Origin: Orientallactaga sibirica
Taxonomy: Eukaryota > Chordata > Mammalia > Rodentia > Dipodidae
Assembly: GCA_036365145.1 (NCBI GenBank)
Contig: JAEOAD010000026.1
Span: 992,001 to 1,056,000, forward strand
Direction: 5' to 3'
DNA length: 64,000 nt
Each line of letters opens with the position of its first letter. The stretch's first letter is position 1. The notes below the pieces were generated by a model. That model ran no database searches, was not told the origin of the DNA, and was given only the letters and a program-made list of their open reading frames with translations. Shown one piece after another: positions 1-9,855 of this stretch. Made by a program: the position numbers and the translations under genes.

Positions 1-150
1 TGACCCAGGGCTTGATTCCCCGTATCCAGGTAAAGCCAGATGCACAAGGGGGTGCATGCATCTGGAGTTCGTTTGCAGTGGCTGGAGTCCCCAGAGCACC
101 CATACACACACACTCCGTCTCAAATGAATAAAAATATTAGAAAAAGAAAA
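1..150 (+). mobile_element. B2-like tRNA-SINE, cut by window edge
   Basis: The right half of the element is present, from the 'taaagccagatgcacaag' block to an A-rich tail. The tRNA-like head lies outside the window. Confidence 0.8.
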
Positions 151-190
151 TGCCATATAAAACCAGTTTTAAAAGTTGAAAAACCCTGCC

Positions 191-337
191 CTAGCCTGGC
201 GTGGTGGCACACGCCTTCAATCCCAGTGGTTGGGAGGAGGTAGGAGGCTCGCTGAGAGTTCAAGACCACCCTGTGACTACATAGTGAATTCCAGGTCAGC
301 CTGGGGCTAATGCAAGACCCTACCTCGAAAATCCGGT
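191..337 (+). mobile_element. B1-like SINE
   Basis: Full-length 7SL-type copy running from 'cctggcgtggtggcacacg' to 'gaccctacctcg'; moderately diverged. Confidence 0.85.
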
Positions 338-373
338 TAGGAGGAAGAAGAAAAAGGAAAAACGAAAAACACT

Positions 374-495
374 GCCTGGCATGGTGGCAATACAGCCATA
401 TAATCCCAGTTTTCGGGTGGAGGCAGGAAGACTGCTATGAGTTCGAGCCCAGCCTGGAATATATATTCATACATATCACTAGTCCCGGTCTCAAC
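374..495 (+). mobile_element. Diverged B1-like SINE
   Basis: The head 'cctggcatggtggcaata' and the 'gagttcgagcccagcctgga' block are readable. The tail is degraded into an AT-rich stretch. Confidence 0.7.
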
Positions 496-544
496 CAATC
501 AACAGCCCAAAGCAATAATTAAATAAAGCCCTCAATCTTCAGGG

Positions 545-1060
545 CTCCTGTGCAAGCTGTCAAGTGCCCGGCGCCCAAGGGCAGAGGGCGCGGCCGCGAG
601 GGGGCGCTGTACCTGCCGCGCGGGGTCCGCAGGAGGCCGCCCGGCGAGCCCCAGGGGTCAGACCCAAGGCCACGGCGCATAGCGTCCGCCGGGGCGGCGG
701 CACGGCCCGGAGAAGGAGCCGCGGCAGGCTCCGCAGGCGTTCCATGGCGCGGGGAGGAGGAGGAGGAGGAAGAGGCAGCAGCCCGACCCCAGCCCTTCAT
801 GCCGGACTGTGGCTGCTCCGTCCGTATAGGGAGACCCGGCACAGCCGGCCCCGGGATGCGGTCGCTGCGCACTGCGCATGTGCTAGAAGCGCGGCGCCTG
901 CGCCCTGTAGGCTACGCATGCTCAGAAAGGGTCTCTGGGGCGTAGCTCTCGTACCGAGGGCTGATGGGAGTTTGAGTCCCGTGTATCCGGGGCGGGCGCC
1001 TGTGCATTGGAGAAGTAGCGGCCCTGGCTCTTTGACTGCTGTCAGATCAGCTTGTCCAGT
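545..1060. promoter_or_regulatory. CpG island, MRS2 promoter region
   Basis: Very GC-rich and CpG-rich sequence that contains the first MRS2 coding exon and continues about 300 bases upstream of its ATG. A near-match to the NRF-1 palindrome (TGCGCATGTGC, 873-883) sits 128 bases upstream of the start codon, which would suit a nuclear gene for a mitochondrial protein. No TATA box is evident. The promoter role is inferred from position and composition. Confidence 0.7.
613..745 (-). CDS. MRS2: MRS2 first coding exon (mitochondrial Mg2+ channel), partial gene
   Basis: MRS2 is the inner-membrane magnesium channel that loads Mg2+ into the mitochondrial matrix; it belongs to the CorA family. The exon encodes 44 residues plus one base. 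It opens MERLRSLPRLLLRAV and continues PPPRRTLCAVAL, which aligns with the mammalian MRS2 N-terminus (MECLRSLP start and PRRTLCA block, from memory). The peptide is Arg-rich and almost free of acidic residues, as expected for a mitochondrial presequence. The ATG has a strong Kozak context (G at -3 and G at +4). The exon closes at a good donor, GCAG|GTACAG; reading past it gives a stop within 20 codons. The GMN motif and the two membrane segments are encoded by later exons left of the window. The gene faces away from DCDC2, as in human. I am confident of the gene and less sure of the exact donor, because presequences evolve quickly. Confidence 0.8.
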
Positions 1061-1076
1061 GTCCAATTACTTCTTT

Positions 1077-1268
1077 TTTAAATTATTTCTTTATTCGCGA
1101 GGCAGACAGATAGAGAAGAGGCGCGCCAGGCCTCCAGCCGCTGCAAAGGAACCCCGGACGCATGCGCCACTTTATGCAGCTGGCTTACATGGGTCCTGGG
1201 GAATCGAACCTGGGTCTTTTGGCTTTGCAGGCAAGCGCCTTAAAACCGCTAAGCCATCTCTCCAGCCC
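1077..1268 (-). mobile_element. B2-like tRNA-SINE
   Basis: Complete copy in reverse, ending 'aagccatctctccagccc'. It lies just outside the MRS2 CpG island. Confidence 0.9.
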
Positions 1269-1378
1269 CAGTGTCAGTTACTTCTATTAGCTACTAATTA
1301 TATGTGCAAAGAGTAACTAAAGTCTGTGGCTCATGCGCTGCACTTTCTAGAAAGTGTCCGTGTATATAATGAAATCTG

Positions 1379-1565
1379 GGGCTGGAGGGATGACTTAGCG
1401 GTTAAGGAGTTTGCCTGCAAAGCCAAAGGACCCAGGTTCGATTCCCTAGGACCCACGTAAACCAGATGCACAAGGCGACGCACGCGTCTGGAGTTTGTGT
1501 GCAGTGCCTGGCGTGCCCATTCTCTCTCTCTCCTTTCTCTCTCTCTCTGTCAAATATATATAATG
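1379..1565 (+). mobile_element. B2-like tRNA-SINE
   Basis: Complete forward copy with a CT-rich segment and a short 'caaatatatata' tail. Confidence 0.9.
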
Positions 1566-1710
1566 AAATTTGTAAATTAGAAGTGAAGGGAATTTACCAT
1601 CATTCTCGAATCACTTTAAGATATATGTAAGTTTAGTTTGACCAAACATAATCAACGGACTCAAGGGATGATGTATTAAATTTTTGCTAGAGAAGAAAGA
1701 TAAACTAACC

Positions 1711-1820
1711 GTTTGTGTATGACAGTGCATGCTTGTGATCCCAGTATTTGGGAGGTGGAGGCAGGAGGAAGAAGAATTCGAGAACAGCCTGGACTGCATG
1801 AGACCTCGTCTCACTCCCAT
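1711..1820 (+). mobile_element. Old B1-related SINE
   Basis: Strongly diverged; 'gatcccagtatttgggaggt' and 'gagacctcgtctc' still identify it. Confidence 0.6.
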
Positions 1821-1908
1821 GGGTCAACAGATTTATTATCCTTCTAACAGTAGTAATACGACATGCCACACAGACTTGACTCTGTATGAACACGATGCTA
1901 AGACATTG

Positions 1909-2070
1909 AGCCAGGCGTGGTGGTGCATGACTTTAATCCCAGCACTCAGGAGGCAGAGGTAGGAGAGGATCGCTGTGAGTTCGAGGTCACCCTGAGACTA
2001 CAGAGTGAATTCCAGGTCAGCCTGGGCTAGAGTGAGACCCTACCTCAAAAAAACAACACAAACAAACAAA
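1909..2070 (+). mobile_element. B1-like SINE
   Basis: Full-length, with a (CAAA)n-type tail. Confidence 0.9.
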
Positions 2071-2199
2071 AAGACATTGAACCATTTATTCCGTTTGGGT
2101 TTGGGGACCTGGGCGATTGAATAGGATGGAGTAGAGGAAAAAAGGCTAAACAGCAGAGTGATGGATGTTTGGCTAGGCCACTGAAATGCACCGGGTAGC

Positions 2200-2291
2200 C
2201 CCAGGCGGGCCTCCATACTCTTGATAATCCTCCTACCCTCCTACCTCAGCGTCAGTGCTGAGATTATAGGTGAGCACCACCACGCTCTGCT
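2200..2291 (-). mobile_element. Old B1-related SINE relic
   Basis: Only the head half in reverse is recognisable (gtgctgagattataggtgag); old and partly deleted. Confidence 0.5.
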
Positions 2292-2309
2292 CCTGGGCAC
2301 TTACCTTTT

Positions 2310-2514
2310 AAAAAAATTATTTTATTTATTTATTAGAGATTTATTTATTTAAGAGAGAGAGAATGGGCACACCAGGGGCTCTAGCCACTGCAAACAAACT
2401 CCAGATGCATGTGTCCCCTTGTGCATCTGGCTTACGTGGGGCCTGGAGAGTCGAACTGAGATCATTTGGCTTTGCAGGCAAATGCCTTAACCGCTAAGCC
2501 ATCTTTCCAGCCAG
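2310..2514 (-). mobile_element. B2-like tRNA-SINE
   Basis: Complete reverse copy with a doubled 'ttatttatttatta' tail region. Confidence 0.9.
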
Positions 2515-3047
2515 GCATTTCTTAATACAATCTAGGTGACAAAGTTAACCAGCATAGAGCCCAATATATTAGTGTTCCATTGTTATTAGGTGAATTTTTT
2601 TGAAATGTTGAAAATAGCCTCTAGACTCTTCGAAGGCCTCAGGGTTCAGAGATCTTGGGCTAGGGATCTTGGTCTTAAAAGAATTGCTTTTTCTAGTTCC
2701 TGGAGGGATCAGGGCGCTGCAGTTAATCTCTTCTCTTTATCGTTGCTCCCAGGGTGCTTTTCTAAGAAAAACATGCAGGCCCACCTGGAATTAGTTGAAA
2801 ACAATTCCACTTTCCTAATATTTCTCTAAGCGATAAGAGTGTCTTAATTTGTATGTCGTGGTACCTATTGACCAAAACACGCAAACAGATTTTCTACTTG
2901 GAAAACCAATGACTAACACCGAGAAGAGATTACACTATGACGCAAGCTGCATCACCTAAAGAATGTAACCAAACACGAAACTAAGCTTATGAGAACGTTT
3001 CCCCATTATCATTGTTATCACTGCAGTTTTAGTAAACATGGATTTGT
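2515..3047. other. Non-SINE intergenic block
   Basis: About 530 bases of AT-moderate single-copy-looking sequence. One plus-strand frame of 79 codons (2590-2829) has no features of a real gene. I see nothing else in it. Confidence 0.5.
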
Positions 3048-3232
3048 TTTTGCATTTATTTTCAAGGAGAGGAGAGAGACAATGGGCATCGCAGAGCCTC
3101 TAGCCCCTGCAAACGAACTTCAGATGCATGTGCCCCCTTGTGCATCTGGCTTACGTGGGTCCTGGGGAATCGAATTGGGTTTCTTAGGCTTTAGAGGCAA
3201 ACACCTTAACCGCTACGCCATTTCCCCAGTCC
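3048..3232 (-). mobile_element. B2-like tRNA-SINE
   Basis: Reverse copy with several substitutions ('gcatcgcagagcctctagcc'). Confidence 0.85.
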
Positions 3233-3269
3233 TCCAGCCCTGTTTTTACATATACACATACATAATTCT

Positions 3270-3420
3270 GTTTTTGCTTTTTCAAGGTAGGGTCTCACTC
3301 TAGCCCAGGATGACCTGGCACTCACTCTGTAGTCTGAGGCTGGCCTCAAACACACAGCAATCCTCCTACTTCTGCCTCCTGAGTCCTGGGATTAAAGGTG
3401 TTCATCACTATGCCCGGCTC
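3270..3420 (-). mobile_element. B1-like SINE
   Basis: Reverse copy followed at once by a short (CA)n run at 3420-3434. Confidence 0.88.
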
Positions 3421-3599
3421 ACACACACACACATAATTTTAAATTTATGTTTCTCATATGATAGAAAATATGAGGTACCTGTTTTTTCTGAGTCTGGCTT
3501 ATTTTGCCTAACATAATGACTCTACTTCTGACCATTTTCCAGCAAATGTCATGATTTTAGTTTTCTTTACAGCTGCATGAAATTGCATTCTTTATTCAT

Positions 3600-3745
3600 T
3601 TTTTTTTAAAGGTAGGGTCTCGCTCTAGCTCAGGCTGACCTGGAATTCACTCTGTAGTCTCAGGGTGGCTTCGAACTCATGGCAATCCACCTACCTCTGC
3701 CTCCTAAGTGCTGGGATTAAAGGCGTGAGCCACAATGCCCACTTC
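3600..3745 (-). mobile_element. B1-like SINE inside L1 relic
   Basis: Full-length reverse copy; the L1-like text resumes after the next SINE. Confidence 0.88.
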
Positions 3746-3756
3746 CATTCTTTTTT

Positions 3757-3990
3757 AAGTATTTTATTTGCTTATTTATCTATTTGAGAGAGAGAAAGAA
3801 AAAGAGAGAGAGAAAGAAAAAGAGAGAGAGAGAAAAAGAATGGCTCCACTAAGGCCTCTAGCCACTGCAAATGAACTCCAGACACATGTGCCACCTTGTA
3901 CAGCTGTCTTCACCTGGGTTCTGGGGAATTGAATCTGGGTTCTTTGACTTTGCAGGCAAGCGCCTTAACTGATAAGCCATCTTTCCAGCC
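3757..3990 (-). mobile_element. B2-like tRNA-SINE inside L1 relic
   Basis: Reverse copy with an expanded GA/AAAGA tract at 3786-3838. Confidence 0.88.
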
Positions 3991-4104
3991 CATCTTTATC
4001 CATTCTTGATCCATTCATCTGTTGATGGACACCTAGGCCCATTTAATTTCCCTGCTGTTGTCAGTAGCCCAGCTATAAACATGAAAGTGCAATGGGTATT
4101 TGCA

Positions 4105-4476
4105 AAATATTTTTATTTATTTGATTTGGAGAAAGACAGAGGGAGATATAGAAGATGGATGTGCTGGGCGTGGTGGAGCATGCCTTTAATCCCAGCACTT
4201 GGGGGGGCAGAGGTAGGTGGATCGCTGTGAGTTCGAGGCCACCCTGAGACTACCTAGTGAATTCCAGGTCAACTTGGGCTAGAGTAAAACCCTACCTCGC
4301 AAAACTAAAATAAATAAATAGAAGATGGATATGCTAGGGTTCCTCCCGCTGCAGTAGAACTCCAGACACAGTCCCCTCTTTGTGAATCTGGCTTTCTGTG
4401 GGTACTGAAGAATCGAATTCAGGTCATCAGGCTTGGCCAGCAAGCATCTTTACTATCTGAGCTATCTCCCCAGCCC
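4105..4476 (-). mobile_element. B2-like tRNA-SINE split by a B1 insertion
   Basis: Tail side at 4105-4160 and body at 4331-4476 belong to one reverse copy. It is interrupted by the B1 at 4161-4319. Confidence 0.85.
4161..4319 (+). mobile_element. B1-like SINE with target-site duplication
   Basis: Inserted into a B2-like SINE. The direct repeat AGAAGATGGAT flanks it at 4150-4160 and 4320-4330, so the insertion boundaries are exact. Confidence 0.92.
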
Positions 4477-4481
4477 CTGAG

Positions 4482-4622
4482 TATTTTTTTTTTCGAGATA
4501 GGGTTTCACTCTAGTGTAGGCTGACCTGTAATTAATCTCAGGGTGGCCTTGATCTTAAAGCAATCCTCCTATCTCTGCCTCCCAAGTGCAGCAATTAAAG
4601 GCGTGTGCCACTACACCTGGCG
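4482..4622 (-). mobile_element. B1-like SINE
   Basis: Reverse copy with internal losses ('ctgtaattaatctcaggg'). Confidence 0.85.
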
Positions 4623-4655
4623 CTGTGTATGTTTTGTTTATTTTTTCTTTTTTTT

Positions 4656-4865
4656 TAAAAAATTTATTTATTTGCAAGCAGAGAGAGAAATAGAAGAGAA
4701 GCAGAAAGAGAGAGAATGGGCATGCCAGGGCCTCTAGCCACTGCAAACGAACTCCAGATGCATGTGCCCTTTGTGCAGCCGGCTTATGTGAGTCCTGGAG
4801 AATTAAACCAGGATCCTTTGGCTTCGCAGGCAAATGCCTTAACCACTAAGCCATTTCTCCAGCCC
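4656..4865 (-). mobile_element. B2-like tRNA-SINE
   Basis: Complete reverse copy, 'gcaagcagagag' tail variant. Confidence 0.9.
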
Positions 4866-4956
4866 TGCTGAGTAAGTTTTAATAATAATAATTTTAAAAC
4901 CCCACAGAATCAATGGTGTCAGACTCCAGAACCATTAGATTTTCTTTTCTTTTTTG

Positions 4957-5134
4957 TTTTTTGGTTTTTTTTTTTTTTTTTTTTTTTGGTTTTGGTTTTC
5001 GAGGTAGGGTCTCACTCTGGCCCAGGCTGACCTGGAATTCACTATGTAATCTCAGGGTGGCCTCGAACTCACGGCGATCCTCCTACCTCTGCCTCCCGAG
5101 TGCTGGGATTAAAGGCGTGCGCCACCACGCCTGG
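4957..5134 (-). mobile_element. B1-like SINE
   Basis: Near-consensus reverse copy preceded by about 25 T residues (its A-tail); it looks young. Confidence 0.93.
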
Positions 5135-5364
5135 CTTAGATTTTATTTTCTTTATGTTTTAATGACCTAAATGCATTCCAGTTTATGCCTACCATTTATG
5201 CCGATGATTTAAAATCAGGAGTCTCAGCTTCTTAGGCCCATTTCCCTGCTTAAATACTGTATCTACATTGGCAGGTGGGCTTCTTTGGGATCGGAGTCCA
5301 TGACCCACCTGAAGGTGCAAGGAAGAGCTTTTCCCATGTTTAAAGAAACCAGGAGCTTTTGCAC

Positions 5365-5500
5365 GGAACCAGGAGTAGTGGTTCATGTCTATAATCCCAG
5401 CACTTGGGAAGCTGAGGTAGGAGGATTGCAATGAATTCGAGGCCAGTCAGAGCTATAGCTGTGAGCTTAAGTGAGAGAGACCCTGCCTCTAAAAAAGAAT
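5365..5500 (+). mobile_element. Old B1-related SINE
   Basis: Diverged forward copy ('gtctataatcccagcacttg') lacking part of the second half. Confidence 0.7.
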
Positions 5501-5502
5501 AA

Positions 5503-5677
5503 AGCCAGGCATGGTGGCGCACGCCTTTAATCCCAGCACTCGGGAGGCAGAGGTAGGAGGATCGCCGTGAGTTTGAGGTTAGCCTGAGACTACAGAGTGA
5601 ATACCAGGTCAGCCTGGGCCAGAGCAAGACCCTACTTCAAAAGGCCAAAAAAAGAAAAAAAAAAAAAAAAAAAAAGA
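5503..5677 (+). mobile_element. B1-like SINE
   Basis: Near-consensus copy with a tail of more than 20 A residues; abuts the older copy before it. Confidence 0.93.
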
Positions 5678-5764
5678 ATGAAAAAATAAGAGTTACAAGG
5701 AATTTAGCCACCAGAGGGAGCATGGTTCCTAGGCTTGACACTGGAGCTCTTGTTTGTTAATCTT

Positions 5765-5981
5765 TTTTTTTTTTAATTCAATCTTTATTTATTTATTATT
5801 TTATTCATTCATTATTTATTTATTAGAGAGAGAGAGAGAATGGGTGCGCCAGGGCCTGTAGCCACTGCAGATGAACTCCAGACACATGTGCCTTTGGCTT
5901 ACGTGGGACCTGGAGAATTGAACCGGGGTCCTTAGGCTTCACAGGCATGAGCCTTAACCACTAAGCCATCGCTCCAGCCCT
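5765..5981 (-). mobile_element. B2-like tRNA-SINE with target-site duplication
   Basis: Flanked by the direct repeat GTTTGTTAATCTT at 5752-5764 and 5983-5995. Confidence 0.92.
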
Positions 5982-6067
5982 GGTTTGTTAATCTTAACCC
6001 CTGCTTGATGGAGAGTTCCATGATGCAGGGAACTTATTTATTTATTTATTTTTAATTTTTTTATTTT

Positions 6068-6143
6068 TAATTTTTTTGGTTTTTCCAAGGTAGGGTCTCA
6101 CTCTAGCCCAGGCTAACCTGGAATTCACTCTGTACTCCCAGCA
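6068..6143 (-). mobile_element. Truncated B1-like SINE
   Basis: Tail half only, ending after 'ggaattcactctgta'. Confidence 0.8.
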
Positions 6144-6214
6144 TCTTTGTTTTGTTTTGCCCTCCTCCATCATCCATGATTAGATACTGATGGGCCCAAT
6201 ATTCTGCATGACTT

Positions 6215-6381
6215 GTGCAGGTGTGAGTAGGGGAAAACCAGGGTGTCTTGCTGCTGCAAACAAACTCCAGATGCACATGCCATTTTGTGCATCTGGGTTT
6301 AAGTGGGTACTGGGGACTCGAACCCAGGCCTGCAGGCTTTCCAAGCAAGGGCCTTTAACCACTGAGCCATCTCCTCGGCCC
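6215..6381 (-). mobile_element. B2-like tRNA-SINE, 3' truncated
   Basis: Older copy with 'cttgctgctgcaaacaaact' and 'tttaaccactgagccatct' variants. Confidence 0.8.
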
Positions 6382-6459
6382 TGACTTCTTGGTATTAACT
6401 TGTTTGGTCATTTTGCTCTTGCAAAGTTGAGAAGATCGTGGTTCAAGGATCATAGCCAC

Positions 6460-6568
6460 ATTGGGTGGGTGGTGCACACTTCACAGGAGGCAGAGATAGG
6501 AGGATCACCATGAGACTACAGAGTGAACTCCAGGTCAGCCTGGGCTAGAATGAGACCCTACCTCGAAG
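6460..6568 (+). mobile_element. B1-like SINE with internal deletion
   Basis: The middle third is missing; its tail runs into the GAA microsatellite. Confidence 0.82.
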
Positions 6569-6715
6569 AAGAAGAAGGAGAAGGAGAAGGAGAAGGAGAA
6601 GAAGAAGAAGAAGAGGGAGAAGAAGAGGGAGAAGAAGAGGGGGAAGAAGGGGAAGAAGAGGAAGAAGAAGGAAGAAGAGGAAGAAGAAGGAAGAAGGAGA
6701 AGAAGAAGAAGAAAA
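6568..6715 (+). repeat. (GAA/GGAGAA)n microsatellite
   Basis: About 150 bases of pure purine (GAA, GAAGAGGGA units) grown from a B1 tail. Long purine runs of this type create misleading Glu-rich open frames. Confidence 0.95.
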
Positions 6716-6736
6716 CTAAACAAGCATCACAGCTAA

Positions 6737-6915
6737 GGTCTGGAGAGATGGCTCAGTGGTTAAGGTGCTTGCCTGTAAGCCTGAGGACCCCAATTCAGTT
6801 TCCCAGTACTCATGTAAAGCCAGATGCACAAAGTGATGCAAGCATCTGGGGTGCGTTTTCTGTGGCTAGAGGCCCTGGTATACCCATTCTCTCTTTCTCT
6901 CAGCTTGAAAAAGAG
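6737..6915 (+). mobile_element. B2-like tRNA-SINE
   Basis: Forward copy, 'ggctcagtggttaaggtgct' subtype. Confidence 0.9.
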
Positions 6916-6919
6916 AAAA

Positions 6920-7080
6920 AAGTCAAGCACGGTGGCACAAGCCTTTAATATAGCACTCCGGAAGCCGAGGTGGGACGTTCTGTGAGTTTGAGATCAGCTT
7001 GAGACTGCAGAGTGAATTCCAGGTCAGCCTGGGCTAGAGCGAGACCCTACCTTGAAAAAACCAAAACAGCAACAACAAAA
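6920..7080 (+). mobile_element. B1-like SINE
   Basis: Forward copy, (CAA)n-rich tail. Confidence 0.9.
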
Positions 7081-7086
7081 AAGAAT

Positions 7087-7252
7087 CAGCCGGGTGTGGT
7101 GGCGCACGCCTTTAATCCCAGTACCTGGGAGGCAGGGGTAGGAGGATCGCCATGAGTTGGAGGCCACCCTGAGACTACAGAGTGAATTCCAGGTCAGCCT
7201 GGGCTAGAATGAGACCCTACCTCGAAAATCAAAAAAACAAAACAAAACAAAA
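7087..7252 (+). mobile_element. B1-like SINE
   Basis: Near-consensus forward copy in tandem with the previous one. Confidence 0.93.
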
Positions 7253-7396
7253 AGAATCAGAGCTAAGCAGGCACCAGGGTGTCCTGGGGTTTACTGCTTT
7301 TAACTTAAATGTTCTAAAAACCTTGTCATGCAGTAACAAAGATGCTTTTTTTTTTTTCTTCTTTTCTTTTTTGAGGCATTAAAACATATCCTGAAA

Positions 7397-7580
7397 AGCC
7401 AGCCGTGGTGGTGCATGCCTTTAATTCCAGCACTCGGGAGGCAGAGGTAGGAGGATCGCCGTGAATTAAGGCCACCCTGAGACTCCATAGTGAATTCCAG
7501 GTCAGCCTGAGCTACAATGAGACCCTACCTCCAAAAAACAAAAACAAACAAAAAACAAACAAAACAAACAAAAAAAATCA
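7397..7580 (+). mobile_element. B1-like SINE
   Basis: Forward copy with a long (CAAAA)n tail. Confidence 0.92.
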
Positions 7581-7604
7581 AACATATTCTGCCCATTTTC
7601 CCTT

Positions 7605-7685
7605 TATGTGACCTTGGGATTGAACCCAAAGCCTTGAGCATGCTAGGCAAATTCTACCACAGAGATACCCTCCCACCCCAGCCCT
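7605..7685 (-). mobile_element. Old tRNA-related SINE relic
   Basis: 'gggattgaacccaaagcctt' followed by 'catgctaggcaaattctacc' resembles an old rodent B2/B4-type head in reverse. Confidence 0.45.
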
Positions 7686-7904
7686 AACTATACCTACTAA
7701 TCTATCCTACCTTCACTGCCCTCTGAAAGGCATTAGTAAGTGATCAAATAAGTTATAAAAACTCAAGAGCTGACCAGCGTTGTATTGTGAAATGATGGAA
7801 TTTGCCATCATTGCTTTATAGTTAAGAATCAGTAAATGTGAGGAGGAAACACGGAGTGCCTAATTTCTGTAATAATACTCTCCATACTGATGGACAAGAA
7901 TTTT

Positions 7905-8068
7905 TTTTTGGTTTTTTCATTTTTCGGTTTTTCAAGGCAGGGTCTCACTCTAACCCAAGCTGACCTGGAATTCACTATGTAGTCTCAGGGTGGCCTCGAA
8001 CTCATAGTGATCCTCCTACCTTTGCCTCCCGAGTGCTGGGATTAAAAGCGTGCGCCACCACGCCCGGC
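7905..8068 (-). mobile_element. B1-like SINE
   Basis: Full-length reverse copy. Confidence 0.92.
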
Positions 8069-8484
8069 TGATAAGAATTTTTAAGTAAGTATTTGAAACC
8101 GTGAGTGGCATTAGTAGACCATAATTCATTAAGGCCATCCTTTCCCATTAATTCTAGAAACGGGACTCCAGTTAACCAGTAACTTCTGTATCAGTGACAT
8201 AATTTCCTGCAAACTTGTTATCTTGTAATGGTTAACTTCTCTCTCCACCGTTCCCAGCAGGAGGTCGCTTTTTAAATCAGTTTTCCCTTTATTTACCACT
8301 CACTCTAACTTGAGTCATTTGACCCCAAAACAAACAAAACAGAAGCGTTCTGTGTGCTGAACGGTAGTACTGCTTTGTGTCATTCTATGCCATAAATGTC
8401 CACGAGCGAAGAAAAACCCTTGAAACCTACGAACTAAAACGTGTCCAAGCTGGACATCTAAAATTTCCCCGGCAGGATGTTTTT
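8069..8484. other. Non-SINE intergenic block
   Basis: Single-copy-looking sequence; no convincing gene or motif seen. Confidence 0.5.
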
Positions 8485-8625
8485 GGTTGTTGTTGCTATT
8501 TGAACAAGGTCTCACTATGAAGGTGGCCTGAAACTTGCTATGTAGCCCTGGCTGGCCTTGAACTCATGACCTTCTTACCACAACCTCCTGAATGCTGGGG
8601 TTACCTGTGTGCACCATGACCAGCA
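8485..8625 (-). mobile_element. Old B1-related SINE
   Basis: Diverged reverse copy ('gaacaaggtctcactatgaa', 'ctgggg ttacctgtgtgc'). Confidence 0.7.
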
Positions 8626-8724
8626 GCAGTATTGCTCTGGAGATGGTGGAGGCAGACAGGTAAGCATCTGAACACAGTTAATTAGTGTTTTGTTTTTCTG
8701 TTTTCTCTTTTTTTTTTTTTTTTT

Positions 8725-8935
8725 TTAAAGATTTTATTTTTATTTATTTGTTAGAGACAGAGAGGGAAAGAGAGAGAGAGTGAGAATGGGCACGCCAGGG
8801 CCTTTAGCCACTGCAAACGAACCCCAGATGCTTGTGCCCCCTTGTGCATCTGGCTTATGTGGGACCTGGAGAATTGAACTGGGGTCCTTAGGCTTCACAG
8901 GTATGCGCCTTAACCGCTAAGCCATCTCTCCAGCC
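8725..8935 (-). mobile_element. B2-like tRNA-SINE
   Basis: Complete reverse copy, 'ttattagagacagagaggga' tail subtype. Confidence 0.92.
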
Positions 8936-8940
8936 CCTGT

Positions 8941-9080
8941 TTTCTCCCTCCCTTCCTTCCTTCCTTCCTTCCTTCCTTCCTTCCTTCCCTCCCTCCCTCC
9001 CTCCTTCTCTTTCTTCCTTCCTCCCTCCCTTCCTTCCTTCCTTCCTTCCTTCCTTCCTTCCTTCCTTCCTTCCTTCCTTC

Positions 9081-9146
<66 letters not shown>
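8941..9146 (+). repeat. (TTCC)n-(TTTC)n compound microsatellite
   Basis: About 200 bases of pyrimidine: TTCC, CCTC, TTCC again, then 20 or so TTTC units, lying between a B2-like and a B1 element. Confidence 0.95.
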
Positions 9147-9290
9147 GGTGTTTCAAGGTAAGGTCTTTCTCCAGCTCAGGCTGATGTGAAATTCACTATG
9201 TAGTCTCAGGCTGGCTTTGAGCTCACAGTGATCCTCCTACCCCTGCCTCCCGAGTGCTAGGATCAAAGGTGTGTGCCACCACATACTACA
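9147..9290 (-). mobile_element. B1-like SINE
   Basis: Reverse copy, moderately diverged. Confidence 0.85.
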
Positions 9291-9346
9291 GAGTGAGTTC
9301 TAGATCAGCCTGGGCTACCCCATAAACAAACAAACAAACAAACAAA
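9286..9346 (+). mobile_element. B1-like SINE 3' fragment
   Basis: 'actacagagtgagttctaga' to a (CAAA)n tail, facing the preceding copy. Confidence 0.7.
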
Positions 9347-9453
9347 AGGTCCAGATGCACAAAGTGGCACACACATCTGGAGTTCATTTGCAGCGGCAGA
9401 AGGCCCTCATGTACTTATACTCTTTCTCCCTTGAATATAAATCAATAAATCAA
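9347..9453 (+). mobile_element. B2-like tRNA-SINE 3' fragment
   Basis: Starts at the 'ccagatgcacaaagtggc' block; head missing. Confidence 0.8.
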
Positions 9454-9459
9454 TAGTCT

Positions 9460-9565
9460 GGCTGGACAGATGTCTCAGCAGTTAGGTGCACTTCCTTTGA
9501 AAGCGCGAGGGCCTGAGGGATCCTGAGACCACCAGAGTTTGAATCTCCAGATCCCATGTAAACAA
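9460..9565 (+). mobile_element. B2-like tRNA-SINE head relic
   Basis: 'ggctggacagatgtctcagc' head, then degraded. Confidence 0.6.
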
Positions 9566-9739
9566 CCAAGGCGAAGCCACACATGGGAGCATCACTGGAG
9601 CTGCCAAGCTCTGGAATCGGGAAAGAGACTTAAGCTCAAAACAAAACAAGGTGGAAGAGTGATGGAAGCAAGACACCAATGTTCCCCTATAGCCATTACA
9701 CGTGAGCGTCCCGCCCCACTGCAGGCGACCATACAGGGT

Positions 9740-9819
9740 GCCACACTACACCACACACATACCACATTGTGCCACACCATACCACTCCATACATGCACAC
9801 ACATACACACCACAGTACC

Positions 9820-9851
<32 letters not shown>
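9740..9851 (+). repeat. (CACA)-rich and (GA)n simple sequence
   Basis: Degenerate 'accacac' repeats followed by a pure (GA)n run at 9824-9851. Confidence 0.8.
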
Positions 9852-9855
9852 ATAG

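Larger units (their letters stand above)
3450..4105. mobile_element. Ancient L1 3'-region fragment, interrupted by two SINEs
   Basis: Segments 3450-3600 and 3991-4105 read like the old mammalian L1M 3' region ('ctggcttattttgcctaaca', then 'tgttgatggacacctagg' and 'agctataaacatgaaagtg'). Together they form one fragment split by a B1 and a B2-like insertion. Family assignment is from memory and orientation is not fixed. Confidence 0.55.

Noticed and set aside
519..872. 117-codon minus-strand frame overlapping MRS2 exon 1
   Set aside because: Different frame from the MRS2 match; low-complexity Ser/Ala/Pro, no domain.
564..1316. 250-codon plus-strand frame over the first CpG island
   Set aside because: It is open because GC-rich DNA lacks stops, overlaps MRS2 exon 1 on the other strand and runs into a reverse SINE.
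6523..6948. 141-codon Glu-rich frame
   Set aside because: Translation of a B1 tail, a GAA microsatellite and a B2-like SINE.
8917..9156. Lys/Glu-rich 79-codon minus-strand frame
   Set aside because: Translation of the TTCC/TTTC repeat.
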